A stretch of DNA of 64,000 nt from Chloroflexota bacterium (GTDB lineage Bacteria > Chloroflexota > Dehalococcoidia > Lucifugimonadales > UBA3495): contig VXOG01000028.1 in the NCBI GenBank assembly GCA_009840165.1, positions 91,937 through 155,936 of the forward strand, in the 5' to 3' direction. The notes beneath the pieces were generated by a model that worked only from the letters and a program-made list of their open reading frames with translations, searched no databases and had not been told where the DNA came from. The position numbers and the translations under genes are program-made. Below, piece after piece: positions 1 through 7,424 of this stretch. How positions within the stretch are numbered: the first letter of the stretch is position 1; every line of letters begins with the position of its first letter.

Positions 1-808
1 CCCAGCCCTGCAACACCCCGACCCCGGTGGTGAACATCACAAAGGTCGGCAGAAACGCCACGAACTGCGAATTGCGCAGCGTGTCCTTGAATCCCTGCCA
101 GAAGTGCACTTCTGCCGGCGAAATGTCTCGCGGCGCTCGGTTCCACACCGCGCGCAGCGATAAGTAGCGAAATACCAGCGCCACCACCGCGAAAAAGGTC
201 CCGGCAACCTGGAACCCAAAGGCATCCTTGATGAACCCTCCGGCCACTAGCCCCAGCCCGGCGCCGCCAACGGCGAACAGGAAGATCAGGCTCACCACGC
301 TCATGCGGTCGCGCGCCGTCCTGGTCAATTCCGGCACCAGTGCCTCCAAAGCGCCGCTGGACATCGTCGCCGCCGTGAAGAACAGTTCCAGCATCAGCAC
401 GAAGTACAGCGCATTCCACCAACTGCTGCCCTCCACGGGCAGCGACCAGATCAAAGCTCCGAACAGCGCATAAAACGGAGTGGAGAACATGATGAACGGA
501 ATGCGCCGCCCCCACCGGCTCCGCGTCCGGTCACTCCACCAGCCAATCAGCGGATCCGTGAATGCGTCGATGAAGCGTCCCGCGAAAATCAGAACTCCCG
601 CCAACACCCGGGCGTCTATGTCGAAACCCAGCAACGACACGTCAGGAACCCGGCTCATTCCCTCAATTGCCGGCGGCGCCAGGAAAAATAGCACCCACTG
701 TTGCCGAAAATAGCTTATTGCCTGCAAACCCACGTGATCCGCAGAGAAAAGCATTTTGTTAAGCAGCGGCATTCGCGGCGCCGCTTGTCCCGCCGTATCC
801 GTAGTCAT
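1..808 (-). CDS. MFS sugar/cation symporter of the GPH (MelB-like) type, 3'-truncated by the window edge
   Basis: The minus strand reads as one open frame with no stop to the window edge, so only about 269 N-terminal residues of a family that is usually around 450 residues are present. After a short hydrophilic start (PLLNKMLFSADHVGLQ) come hydrophobic segments and the motif GRFIDAFTDPLIGWWSDRTR, which is the typical first cytoplasmic-loop signature of glycoside-pentoside-hexuronide:cation symporters. It is an inner-membrane solute transporter; the substrate cannot be told. The start is uncertain: ATG at 808 has no clear ribosome site, and an in-frame ATG at 772 is the alternative. The ORF track misses this gene because its stop lies outside the window. 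It is divergent from the peroxiredoxin gene. Confidence 0.85.
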   Translation of the reverse strand, partial: MTTDTAGQAAPRMPLLNKMLFSADHVGLQAISYFRQQWVLFFLAPPAIEGMSRVPDVSLLGFDIDARVLAGVLIFAGRFIDAFTDPLIGWWSDRTRSRWGRRIPFIMFSTPFYALFGALIWSLPVEGSSWWNALYFVLMLELFFTAATMSSGALEALVPELTRTARDRMSVVSLIFLFAVGGAGLGLVAGGFIKDAFGFQVAGTFFAVVALVFRYLSLRAVWNRAPRDISPAEVHFWQGFKDTLRNSQFVAFLPTFVMFTTGVGVLQGW

Positions 809-956
809 TGCATAAGCTGCCAACCACTCATTCGGGCCGCAATGTACCACATCCGGGTTGTCCCGCAAGCCGGTGTGATAAGATAACTACCGTCGTTTTC
901 GAGTCAGATCGACTGCTTATCAACCTCCCTAATCAGCGCCCAACAGAGGTTTCAAC

Positions 957-1430
957 ATGGCCATCACCGTAGGACAGCCCGCCCCCGACTTCACTCTCCA
1001 CGAAAACCCCGCCACACAGCACAGCCTCAGCGACTACCGTGGCAAGAACGTCGTTATCGCCTTCTTCCCCGGCGCTTTCACCGGCGTCTGCACCACCGAG
1101 ATGTGCGCCTTCCGAGACCGGATTGACGATTTCAACGGCCTGAACGCCGTCGTCCTCGGAATCACCGTTGACCCACCCTTCGCCCAAGCCGCTTGGAAAG
1201 CCGCCAACAACGTCGAGTACACCTTCCTCAGCGACTACAACCGCGAGGTCGTCAACGCCTACGATGTCGCCCTGCCCGGCCTCGCCGGAATGCAGGGTTA
1301 CGTCGCCGCCAAGCGCGCCGTTACCATCGTGGACGGCGAAGGCGTCGTCCGCTATCACTGGGTATCCGAATCGCCCGCTAACGAGCCGGACTACGACGAG
1401 GTGCGCGCCGCCGTCGCCGCCCTCAGCTAA
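957..1430 (+). CDS. Peroxiredoxin, AhpE/Bcp-like
   Basis: This 157-residue thioredoxin-fold peroxidase reduces hydrogen peroxide or organic peroxides. The peroxidatic cysteine is Cys45 in PGAFTGVC, followed by TTEMC with a second cysteine at 50; a downstream Arg/Trp-containing C-terminal half completes the redoxin domain. Length matches the family (150-160). The start is supported by AGAGGT six bases upstream. Cys50, five residues from Cys45, could act as an intramolecular resolving residue as in some Bcp proteins, but that is inference. The gene is monocistronic, and a palindromic repeat that could act as a terminator follows shortly after the stop. Confidence 0.9.
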   Translation: MAITVGQPAPDFTLHENPATQHSLSDYRGKNVVIAFFPGAFTGVCTTEMCAFRDRIDDFNGLNAVVLGITVDPPFAQAAWKAANNVEYTFLSDYNREVVNAYDVALPGLAGMQGYVAAKRAVTIVDGEGVVRYHWVSESPANEPDYDEVRAAVAALS

Positions 1431-1457
1431 ACTACTCGCCGGCTGGAACCATTCGGC

Positions 1458-1484
1458 GTAGGGGCGAATAATCATTCGCCCCTA
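1458..1484. repeat. Palindromic intergenic repeat, family A copy 1
   Basis: An almost perfect palindrome with half-site GTAGGGGCGAAT and its complement, followed by TTTT. It lies between the convergent peroxiredoxin and nucleoside hydrolase genes. Related copies occur near 6.1, 32.9 and 49.7 kb. The hairpin plus T-run could terminate transcription. Confidence 0.85.
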
Positions 1485-1499
1485 TTTTCATATCGACTG

Positions 1500-2462
1500 T
1501 CACGAGTGGCTGACCAGCCGCTCCACCACCATCTCCGTCAACCGTCCCGCATCCACCCCCAGGCACACGTTCACGTTCGCCTCCCGCCCGGTCATGCTGT
1601 ACCAGTCCACCACCGTCTGCCCCCGCGTCAGTTCGCCGCCCGTATCCACCGCCACTGCCAGCCGTTCCGTCTCAAACAGTGTCGGATCTACCGCGTATGC
1701 CACTGCTGGCACGTCGTTGTAGCGCACTGCCTCGCCCTCCGCCAGCCGGCCCAATCGCCGGTACGCCGCCCGCGTATATTCCGACGCCGACACCAACAGC
1801 CGCACCGCCGGGGCCGGACATTCAACCAGCCGAGCGAACTGTTCATCGGAAAACCCGCAGTGGTCGCAAACGTCCAACCCCACCTGCACGATCCGCACTC
1901 CGGAGTCATACAGAATCGCCGCCGCTTCCGGGTCCTCGTGTATGTTGGCCGTCGCTACGGGCGATACGTTGCCCGGAACTCGCACCGCGCCCCCCATCAC
2001 CACCACCTCCGCCAGCGCATCCGCGATCTCCGGCGCCAACCGCAACGCGAGGGCCACATTAGTCATCCTCCCCAACGCCAGCAGGGTAATTTCCCCGGGC
2101 GATTCCGAAGCCCGCCGCGCAATCTCCACCGCCGCGTGCTGCGTAATTCCATCGCCGTCATCCGAACCTCGTAAATCGCCCGCCGTCGCTCCTCCCAGCG
2201 CATCCCCGCCGTGAATATGCGCGGCCCAACCTTCGTTGGCCTTACGCAGCAAGGGCCCTTGGGCGCCCGGATACACCGGCACGTCGCCTCGGCCTGCAAC
2301 CTTCAGGATGTGCCGCGCGTTGGCCGCGCACTGTTCCATCGACCCGTTGCCGTAGCTGATGGTCAACGCCTCTACCTGCAATTCCGGGCTGGCCAACGCC
2401 AGCAGAATCGCAGCCAAGTCATCAACGCCGGGATCAGTATCAATTATCACGCGCTTGGGCAT
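1500..2462 (-). CDS. Inosine/uridine-preferring nucleoside hydrolase
   Basis: A cytoplasmic hydrolase that cleaves the N-glycosidic bond of ribonucleosides. The N-terminus PKRVIIDTDPGVDDLAAILL carries the DxDPGxDD calcium-binding signature that defines the IUNH family, and the later motif GGAVRVPGN is also typical. The ORF track extends 34 codons further upstream, but the start here is ATG preceded by GGAGGAG nine bases upstream, giving 320 residues, the family's normal length. The upstream extension is mostly repeat DNA. It is divergent from the MscR-like dehydrogenase gene. Substrate preference within the family cannot be read from sequence. Confidence 0.9.
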   Translation of the reverse strand: MPKRVIIDTDPGVDDLAAILLALASPELQVEALTISYGNGSMEQCAANARHILKVAGRGDVPVYPGAQGPLLRKANEGWAAHIHGGDALGGATAGDLRGSDDGDGITQHAAVEIARRASESPGEITLLALGRMTNVALALRLAPEIADALAEVVVMGGAVRVPGNVSPVATANIHEDPEAAAILYDSGVRIVQVGLDVCDHCGFSDEQFARLVECPAPAVRLLVSASEYTRAAYRRLGRLAEGEAVRYNDVPAVAYAVDPTLFETERLAVAVDTGGELTRGQTVVDWYSMTGREANVNVCLGVDAGRLTEMVVERLVSHS

Positions 2463-2483
2463 TGATCTCGTCTCCTCCGCCGC

Positions 2484-2531
2484 CAATCCTGTGAATCTTC
2501 CAATCCGGCAAATCCTGATTCTGACAATCCC
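2484..2531. repeat. Short-period degenerate repeat (CAGGATT-type)
   Basis: Read on the minus strand, the motif (C)GGATT or AGATT recurs about every 11-12 bases (CAGAATCAGGATTTG, CCGGATTGG, CACAGGATTGG). The AATCCTGATTC core returns at the direct repeats near 4.7 and 5.26 kb. It lies just upstream of the nucleoside hydrolase start and is non-coding. Confidence 0.5.
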
Positions 2532-2538
2532 CGGCCTT

Positions 2539-2567
2539 TTGACGATGCTACCGGGTTGAGGCATTAT
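2539..2567 (+). promoter_or_regulatory. Candidate sigma-70 promoter for the MscR-like gene, overlapping a minus-strand TATAAT
   Basis: TTGACG and CATTAT are separated by 17 bases on the plus strand, about 50 bases before the dehydrogenase start. The same DNA read on the minus strand gives a perfect TATAAT (2568-2563), but with a weak -35, facing the nucleoside hydrolase. The two genes may therefore share an overlapping divergent promoter. Confidence 0.4.
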
Positions 2568-2617
2568 AGCCGCTGCAATTCGCTCGCCATCGGCGGACGA
2601 TTTCGGAGGGAATATTA

Positions 2618-3706
2618 ATGGCGGTTAATGAAGTTAAAGGTGTCATCTCCAGGGCCAAAGGCGCGGGCGTCGAGTTGGTCACTATCCACGTGCCCGACCC
2701 CGGCGAGGGCGAGGCTCTCGTGCGCGTTCAGGCTTGCGGCGTCTGCCACACTGACCTGCACTACCGGGAAGGCGCAATCAACGACGACTTCCCCTTCCTG
2801 CTCGGACACGAAGCGGCGGGAGTCGTCGAAAAAATCGGCGACGGCGTAACCAACGTGCAGCCCGGCGATTTTGTGATCCTCGCCTGGCGCGCCCCTTGCG
2901 GAAACTGCCGCTCCTGCTACCGCGGTCGTCCGTGGTACTGCTTCGCCAGCCGCAACGCCCAGCAGAAAATGACCCTGCCCGACGGCTCGCCCCTATCGCC
3001 CGCCCTCGGCATCGGCGCATTCTGCGAGCTCACCCTCGTGGACGCTTTGCAGGCCGTGAAGGTTGACCCGGCCGCCAGCCCGCTGGCCGCCGGCCTTATC
3101 GGTTGCGGCGTCATGGCCGGCCTGGGCGCTGCCATGAACACCGGCGGCGTCGGCCGCGGGGATTCCGTCGCCGTCATCGGATGCGGCGGCGTGGGCAACG
3201 CCGCAATCGCCGGCTCCCGGCTCGCCGGCGCCCACACCATCATAGCGGTGGACATCGACGACCGCAAGCTGGAGTGGGCCAAGGGCTTCGGCGCAACCCA
3301 CACCGTCAACTCCACGCAGACCGACGCTGTGGAAGCCATCCGCGCGCTCACCGATGGCAACGGCGCCAACGTCACCATCGAGGCCGTCGGCAATCCCGCC
3401 ACCTATGAGCAGGCTTTCTACGCCCGCGACCTGGCCGGAACCGTCGTCCTGGTAGGCGTGCCGGATCCCACCATGAAAATTGAACTGCCCTTAATCGAAG
3501 TATTCGGACGCGGCGGCTCTCTGAAATCCTCGTGGTACGGCGACTGTCTCCCCACCCGCGACTTCCCCATGCTCATCGACCTCTACATGCAGGGGCGGCT
3601 CGATCTCGATGCCTTCGTCAGCGAACGCATCGGCATCGGCGACGTGGAAGAAGCCTTCACCAGCATGGAGCGCGGTGAAGTCCTCCGCTCCGTCGTAGTT
3701 ATGTAA
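2618..3706 (+). CDS. mscR: Zinc-dependent alcohol dehydrogenase, S-(hydroxymethyl)mycothiol dehydrogenase-like
   Basis: A 362-residue medium-chain dehydrogenase. Catalytic zinc ligands are visible at Cys40 ([14 protein letters not shown]) and His64 (LLGHEAAG); the structural zinc site is Cys94, Cys97, Cys100 and Cys108. A Rossmann NAD motif ([12 protein letters not shown]) follows, and [10 protein letters not shown] near the C-terminus is typical of the mycothiol-dependent formaldehyde dehydrogenases of actinobacteria, which it resembles along its whole length. The expected reaction is NAD-dependent oxidation of a thiol-formaldehyde adduct. Whether this host makes mycothiol is unknown, so the cosubstrate could be another thiol. 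The start has GGAGGG eight bases upstream. Confidence 0.85.
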   Translation: MAVNEVKGVISRAKGAGVELVTIHVPDPGEGEALVRVQACGVCHTDLHYREGAINDDFPFLLGHEAAGVVEKIGDGVTNVQPGDFVILAWRAPCGNCRSCYRGRPWYCFASRNAQQKMTLPDGSPLSPALGIGAFCELTLVDALQAVKVDPAASPLAAGLIGCGVMAGLGAAMNTGGVGRGDSVAVIGCGGVGNAAIAGSRLAGAHTIIAVDIDDRKLEWAKGFGATHTVNSTQTDAVEAIRALTDGNGANVTIEAVGNPATYEQAFYARDLAGTVVLVGVPDPTMKIELPLIEVFGRGGSLKSSWYGDCLPTRDFPMLIDLYMQGRLDLDAFVSERIGIGDVEEAFTSMERGEVLRSVVVM

Positions 3707-3721
3707 AGACACCACAACAAA

Positions 3722-3792
3722 CTCCCTCTCCCCTGCCACATCGCGCCATTTGCTCCCTCTCCCCTGGTGGGAGAGGGTTGGGTGAGGGGGAA
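3722..3792. repeat. GC-skewed hairpin repeat, family C copy 1
   Basis: Contains CCCTCTCCC, a five-base loop and GGGAGAGGG (9-bp stem), followed by TTGGGTGAGGGGG. A partial CTCCCTCTCCCCT precedes it. A second copy lies near 5.0 kb. It fills the gap between the dehydrogenase and the alpha/beta hydrolase gene. Confidence 0.7.
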
Positions 3793-3812
3793 ATCCTGTT
3801 AAGGAATCGAGT

Positions 3813-4550
3813 ATGGCAACCTTCCTCCTCGTCCACGGCGCATGGCACGGCGGCTGGTGTTGGTGGAAAACCGCGCCGCCGCTGCGCGACGCCGGTCATC
3901 TCGCCTACGCGCCCAGCCTCACCGGCCTGGGCGACCGCGAGCACCTGGCACGCCTGATACCGCCGGCCGTCCTGAATCTCGACCTCCATATCCGCGACAT
4001 CGTCCAGCTGCTGGACTCCGAAGATCTTTCAGATGTGGTTCTGGTTGGCCACGCCTACGCCGGCATGGTAATCACCGGGGTTGCGGAACTGCGACCGGAA
4101 CGCATCGCCGCGCTGGTTTATGTCAACGGAGTCGCCCCGGCCGACGGCGAAGCGATGATCGACCAACTGGCCGCCGTCCGCGGCCCCGAGTTCGTCGCCC
4201 GAATCCGGCAGCATATCGACGATGGCGAGCCGTTCATGGCCCAACCCACAACGGCCCCGGAAATCGCCCAGCGATGGGCCATCACCGACCCGGCTGACCA
4301 GGCATTCGCCCTGCCCAGGCTCTCGCCACAGCCCACCTTGACCTTCGCCCAGCCGGTCCGCACGGGCCGCGCCGAGGCCGCCAGTATCCGCCGTGAGTTC
4401 ATCCTGTGCAGCGAATCCGGGTTTGAATCGGTGGCCGAACACGCCGCCGCCAGCGGCTGGGGCGTCCACCACATCGACACCGGCCACGACCCCATGGTCA
4501 CTGAACCCGAACAACTATCCCAAATCCTGCTCAACATTGCCGCCGACTAA
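3813..4550 (+). CDS. Alpha/beta hydrolase-fold protein lacking the nucleophile serine
   Basis: This 245-residue protein has the fold signature of the plant-type esterase/hydroxynitrile-lyase group: FLLVHGAWHGGWCWWK at the N-terminus and the oxyanion-loop HGAWHG. The nucleophile elbow, normally GHSxGG, reads GHAYAG: Ala81 (codon GCC) replaces serine. The place where the family has its acidic residue (C-T-E-D) reads C-S-E-S, while the histidine is retained in TGHDPMVTEP. It is therefore probably not a normal esterase; it may be a binding protein, a lyase using other residues, or a decaying gene. The frame is otherwise intact. AAGGA lies upstream of the ATG. It follows the MscR-like gene in the same orientation after a repeat. 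Confidence 0.85.
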   Translation: MATFLLVHGAWHGGWCWWKTAPPLRDAGHLAYAPSLTGLGDREHLARLIPPAVLNLDLHIRDIVQLLDSEDLSDVVLVGHAYAGMVITGVAELRPERIAALVYVNGVAPADGEAMIDQLAAVRGPEFVARIRQHIDDGEPFMAQPTTAPEIAQRWAITDPADQAFALPRLSPQPTLTFAQPVRTGRAEAASIRREFILCSESGFESVAEHAAASGWGVHHIDTGHDPMVTEPEQLSQILLNIAAD

Positions 4551-4560
4551 TGTCCGTCCG

Positions 4561-4586
4561 TCATTCCCGCGAAAGCGGGAATCCAG
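4561..4586 (+). repeat. REP-like hairpin, family B copy 1
   Basis: TCATTCCCGCGAAAGCGGGAATCCAG-type element: TTCCCGC and GCGGGAA form a stem around a GAAA-like loop. It lies just after the stop of the alpha/beta hydrolase gene. Other copies are near 18.2, 21.5 and 45.0 kb. Confidence 0.8.
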
Positions 4587-4666
4587 ACACCCCATACACA
4601 GGCAGTGCGGAGGGAAACATCGGCCCAAATGAACCAACATCCCGAATCTCCGAAATCCCAAAATAA

Positions 4667-4708
4667 CGTCACCACGTACTTGATACGGGGCCAGTAAATA
4701 CTGATTCA
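4667..4708 (+). repeat. Direct repeat family D, copy 1
   Basis: Shares GTACTTGATACGGGGCC and a following TAAAT-CTGATTCA with the copy near 5.23 kb. The CCCCGTA...TACGGGG hairpin of copy 2 is degraded here by one base. Confidence 0.7.
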
Positions 4709-4999
4709 GAGAAATGACACCCGCCTGTTGCGCCAAACCGTCCATACGTTCTATCCTACTTGTGTCAGGTTTCCCGCCGGGCCCTCGAGAACCCGGCGGA
4801 ACTAGCCGCATCGCATGCAGCGGCAAGCCACCGAAACTACTACACATAGCGAGGTGTCATCGGTTCGGGTCGCTCAACGGCCTGTCGGTTACCCAAAAGC
4901 AGAATTCGGTTCCCCAGGAGCCTAGAGTCGGTCTATTCCCCGACCAAGCTCCCGGAACCCGGCGGGTGCCATCACCGCCCCACGAGGGCCGTCAATAGC

Positions 5000-5047
5000 C
5001 CCCTCCCCTGGTGGGAGAGGGTTGGCGAGGGGGCAAAAGCCCTCGCC
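5000..5047. repeat. GC-skewed hairpin repeat, family C copy 2
   Basis: CCCTCCCCTGGTGGGAGAGGG followed by a second hairpin, GCGAGGG and CCCTCGC around GGCAAAAG. Related to the element near 3.76 kb. Confidence 0.65.
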
Positions 5048-5224
5048 ACTAGGGCGGCCAGCACGTGGAAGTCTAGGGCTATATCTCTCTGCGCAAGCAA
5101 AAAACAGTGTTGGCCGTGCTCCGACACGCAACCCGAACCGCAAACCTGACACCAAAATCCTCAAAACCCAAGCAGCCAAGCCCAGTTGAGGTGAACCTGA
5201 GCAAATTCCCCATCCTTGAAATAG

Positions 5225-5265
5225 CGTCACCCCGTACTTGATACGGGGCCGTAAATCCTGATTCA
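5225..5265 (+). repeat. Direct repeat family D, copy 2
   Basis: Contains CCCCGTA, five bases, TACGGGG, then TAAATCCTGATTCA. It is the better preserved of the two copies. Confidence 0.7.
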
Positions 5266-5320
5266 AACAATCCTGTGCTACGATACTTGGTGTAACCCAT
5301 ACGCTAAGGAGAATCCCAAC

Positions 5321-6046
5321 ATGGCCGACTCAGCTTTGGGCCTGGACGTCCGGGCCTGCATTTTCGATGTCTTCGGCACCGTCGTCGATTGGCGTTCCAG
5401 CATCACCGAACAGTGCGCCAACATGGGCCGCATCAAGGGTATCGACCGCGACTGGGGCGCATTCGCTGACGCCTGGCGCGGCAAGTATCGCCCCTACATG
5501 GACAAGGTACGCAACGGCGCGTTGCCCTGGACCAACCTGGACGCTCTGCACCGTATGTCGCTGGACGAGGTTCTCGACGAGTTTGAGATCAGCGGCTTCA
5601 GCGACGACGAAAAGATGGAAGTCGCTTATTTCTGGCACAACCTCCGTCCCTGGGCCGACAGCGTGCCCGGCCTCTACCGCCTCAAAAACAAGTTCGTCAT
5701 CGCGCCCATGTCCAACGGCAACATCGCCCTGATGACCAACATGGCCAAGAACGGCGGTATGCCGTGGGACTGCATCCTCGGCGCAGAGGTCGCCCAGCAC
5801 TACAAGCCCGACCCGGAAAGCTACGGCACCGCCGTTAAACTGCTCGGCCTCAAAGCCGAACAGGTGATGATGGTCGCCGCCCATCAGGGCGACTTGCTGG
5901 CCTCCGCCAAAGTCGGCCTTCGCACGGCGTTCGTCCCCCGGCCACGCGAGCACGGCCCCGACCGCACGCCGGATCCCACTCCGGACCCGTCCTTCAACGT
6001 CGTCGCCGAAAACTTCGTTGACCTCGCCGCCAAGCTCGGCGCATAG
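5321..6046 (+). CDS. HAD-superfamily hydrolase, haloacid dehalogenase type II-like
   Basis: A 241-residue cytoplasmic HAD protein. The nucleophile Asp16 sits in motif I (IFDVFGTVVDWR), which has the DxFGTxxDW form of L-2-haloacid dehalogenases. Motif II is PMSNGN, motif III lysine is in QHYKPDPESY, and the acidic motif IV is AAHQGDLLAS. Between motifs I and II lies the helical cap expected for type II enzymes. It may dehalogenate short-chain 2-haloacids or act on a related phosphoester; the sequence cannot decide. AAGGAG lies nine bases before the ATG. It stands alone between repeat-rich gaps. Confidence 0.85.
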   Translation: MADSALGLDVRACIFDVFGTVVDWRSSITEQCANMGRIKGIDRDWGAFADAWRGKYRPYMDKVRNGALPWTNLDALHRMSLDEVLDEFEISGFSDDEKMEVAYFWHNLRPWADSVPGLYRLKNKFVIAPMSNGNIALMTNMAKNGGMPWDCILGAEVAQHYKPDPESYGTAVKLLGLKAEQVMMVAAHQGDLLASAKVGLRTAFVPRPREHGPDRTPDPTPDPSFNVVAENFVDLAAKLGA

Positions 6047-6078
6047 AAATCCCGGCTCAAGGATCTGCCCGGAACTCC

Positions 6079-6106
6079 GTAGGTGCGAGGCATGCCTCGC
6101 ACCTAC
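6079..6106. repeat. Perfect 28-bp palindrome, family A variant
   Basis: Half-site GTAGGTGCGAGGCA followed directly by its reverse complement. It has the same outer frame (GTAGG-GCG) as family A but a changed core. Confidence 0.8.
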
Positions 6107-6148
6107 CTTTACCGACAACATCCAAGAGGCAAATAGCGTCAGGGGAGC

Positions 6149-6177
6149 GTAGGGGCGGGTTTCAAACCCGCCCCTAC
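6149..6177. repeat. Palindromic repeat, family A copy 3
   Basis: Half-site GTAGGGGCGGGTTT, one central base, then the exact complement, followed by CTTTTCT. It lies between two convergent genes and could act as a bidirectional terminator. Confidence 0.8.
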
Positions 6178-6191
6178 TTTTCTCACCGCGC

Positions 6192-7232
6192 TTACGCCTC
6201 CGCCATAGGCTCCAACCCGCACACCTCGGCCACCAGCTCATAAGAACGCAGCCGGTCCTCAAAGTGGTAGCAGATGGTCACTACGCTCAGGTCTCGCGTC
6301 TGGTAGTCTTCTGCCACCTTTTCCAACCCGGTCTTCACCTGTTCCGGGTCTCCGTCCACGCAGTTCCGCATGTACTGCTGGATGAACTGCCACTCGTTGG
6401 TCAGGTACTTGTAATTCGCCGCCAGCTCGGGGGATGGGATACCCTTGGCGCGCCCGGTTACCGAACGCAGCCGACCAAGGTTCCGGCTTGACGCAATGCG
6501 CACCGCTTCTTCCTCTGTCTCCGCACATAGCACCTGCACTCCCACGTTCACCAACGGCTCTGACAGGTATTCTGAAGGCTCAAAATTCTGGCGGTAGGAT
6601 TCCACAATCTGCGGCCCGTCCGTCGCCCCCATCCCGAAGAAGTGGGCATACGCGAACGGCAGACCCATCTTGGCCGCCATGAACGCCGATTCGTACCGCG
6701 ACCCCAGCAGCCATACCTGCGGCGCAGTGTCCGTCTCTTCGTCCGGCGACGCCATCACCTCATTGAATGGATGGTCGTCCGGCTGCGTGTCTTCCAGGTA
6801 GTTGATCACGTCCCGCACCTGCTGCGGAAAATGCCGCACGTCCTTGGGCATGCTCGGGTACGCCAGCGCCGCCGCCGTTATATGGTCGCTCCCCGGCGCC
6901 CGGCCAATGCCCAGGTCAATCCGGTCCGGGTACAGTGAATCCAGTATCCGAAAAGTCTCCGCCACCTTCAGCGCGCTGTAGTGCGGCAGCATCACGCCGC
7001 CCGAACCTACCCGTATCCGCTTGGTGTGGGCCGCGATCTGTCCCACCATCACCTCCGGGGCCGTGCCGGCAAAGTTGGGCAGGTTGTGGTGTTCCGCCAC
7101 CCAGTACCGTTGGTAGCCTAGCCTTTCCGTGGCCACGGCCAACTCGATGGTCTCCCTCAGCGCCGTGCCGGAGTTGCTGCCCTCCCGCATCGGCGACTGG
7201 TCAACCACGCTCAGTTGCAGTTTCTCGCTCAA
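6192..7232 (-). CDS. LLM-class flavin-dependent oxidoreductase (YhbW/MsnO8-like)
   Basis: A 346-residue luciferase-like TIM-barrel monooxygenase that would use reduced FMN. The N-terminal LSVVDQSPMREG and RYWVAEHHNLPNFAGTAPEV motifs are typical of the YhbW/MsnO8 subgroup, and LGIGRAPGSD is the flavin-phosphate loop. Length matches the family. The substrate is unknown. It faces the haloacid dehalogenase-like gene across two palindromes and is divergent from the phosphate transporter operon, so its promoter region overlaps that operon's leader region. Confidence 0.9.
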   Translation of the reverse strand: MSEKLQLSVVDQSPMREGSNSGTALRETIELAVATERLGYQRYWVAEHHNLPNFAGTAPEVMVGQIAAHTKRIRVGSGGVMLPHYSALKVAETFRILDSLYPDRIDLGIGRAPGSDHITAAALAYPSMPKDVRHFPQQVRDVINYLEDTQPDDHPFNEVMASPDEETDTAPQVWLLGSRYESAFMAAKMGLPFAYAHFFGMGATDGPQIVESYRQNFEPSEYLSEPLVNVGVQVLCAETEEEAVRIASSRNLGRLRSVTGRAKGIPSPELAANYKYLTNEWQFIQQYMRNCVDGDPEQVKTGLEKVAEDYQTRDLSVVTICYHFEDRLRSYELVAEVCGLEPMAEA

Positions 7233-7316
7233 TTTTTACCCCTGTTCGCCCCGAATCCGCAGTCGCACGACGGCAATTGTCCGGCGGCGCTATCTGGTTT
7301 ATTTGAAATTCGCAGG

Positions 7317-7345
7317 TTGCCGAAACTAACCCGCCGGCTTATTAT
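7317..7345 (+). promoter_or_regulatory. Candidate sigma-70 promoter of the pst operon
   Basis: TTGCCG and TATTAT separated by exactly 17 bases, 80 bases before the ATG chosen for pstC. The ORF track extends pstC upstream through this element, which argues for the shorter start. No PHO box is recognised. Confidence 0.6.
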
Positions 7346-7424
7346 AGTATTGTCAAACGGCATACGCAGTGGCTGGAATCGAACCCGACCCCGAAAGCTG
7401 CCCTTCTTGCTCTTCGATAAAATT

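Larger units (their letters stand above)
4551..5320. other. Gene-free stretch made largely of repeats
   Basis: Seven hundred and seventy bases with no believable coding frame. It holds a REP-like hairpin at its start, two diverged direct repeats 558 bases apart (family D), a family C element, a CCCGCCGGG...CCCGGCGG hairpin near 4770-4800 and a GCGAGGG...CCCTCGC hairpin near 5024-5047. The final bases carry the AAGGAG ribosome site of the downstream dehalogenase-like gene. Confidence 0.7.

Noticed and set aside
933-1475. A 180-codon minus-strand ORF
   Set aside because: It is the antisense shadow of the peroxiredoxin, with low-complexity Gly/Val content typical of such shadows.
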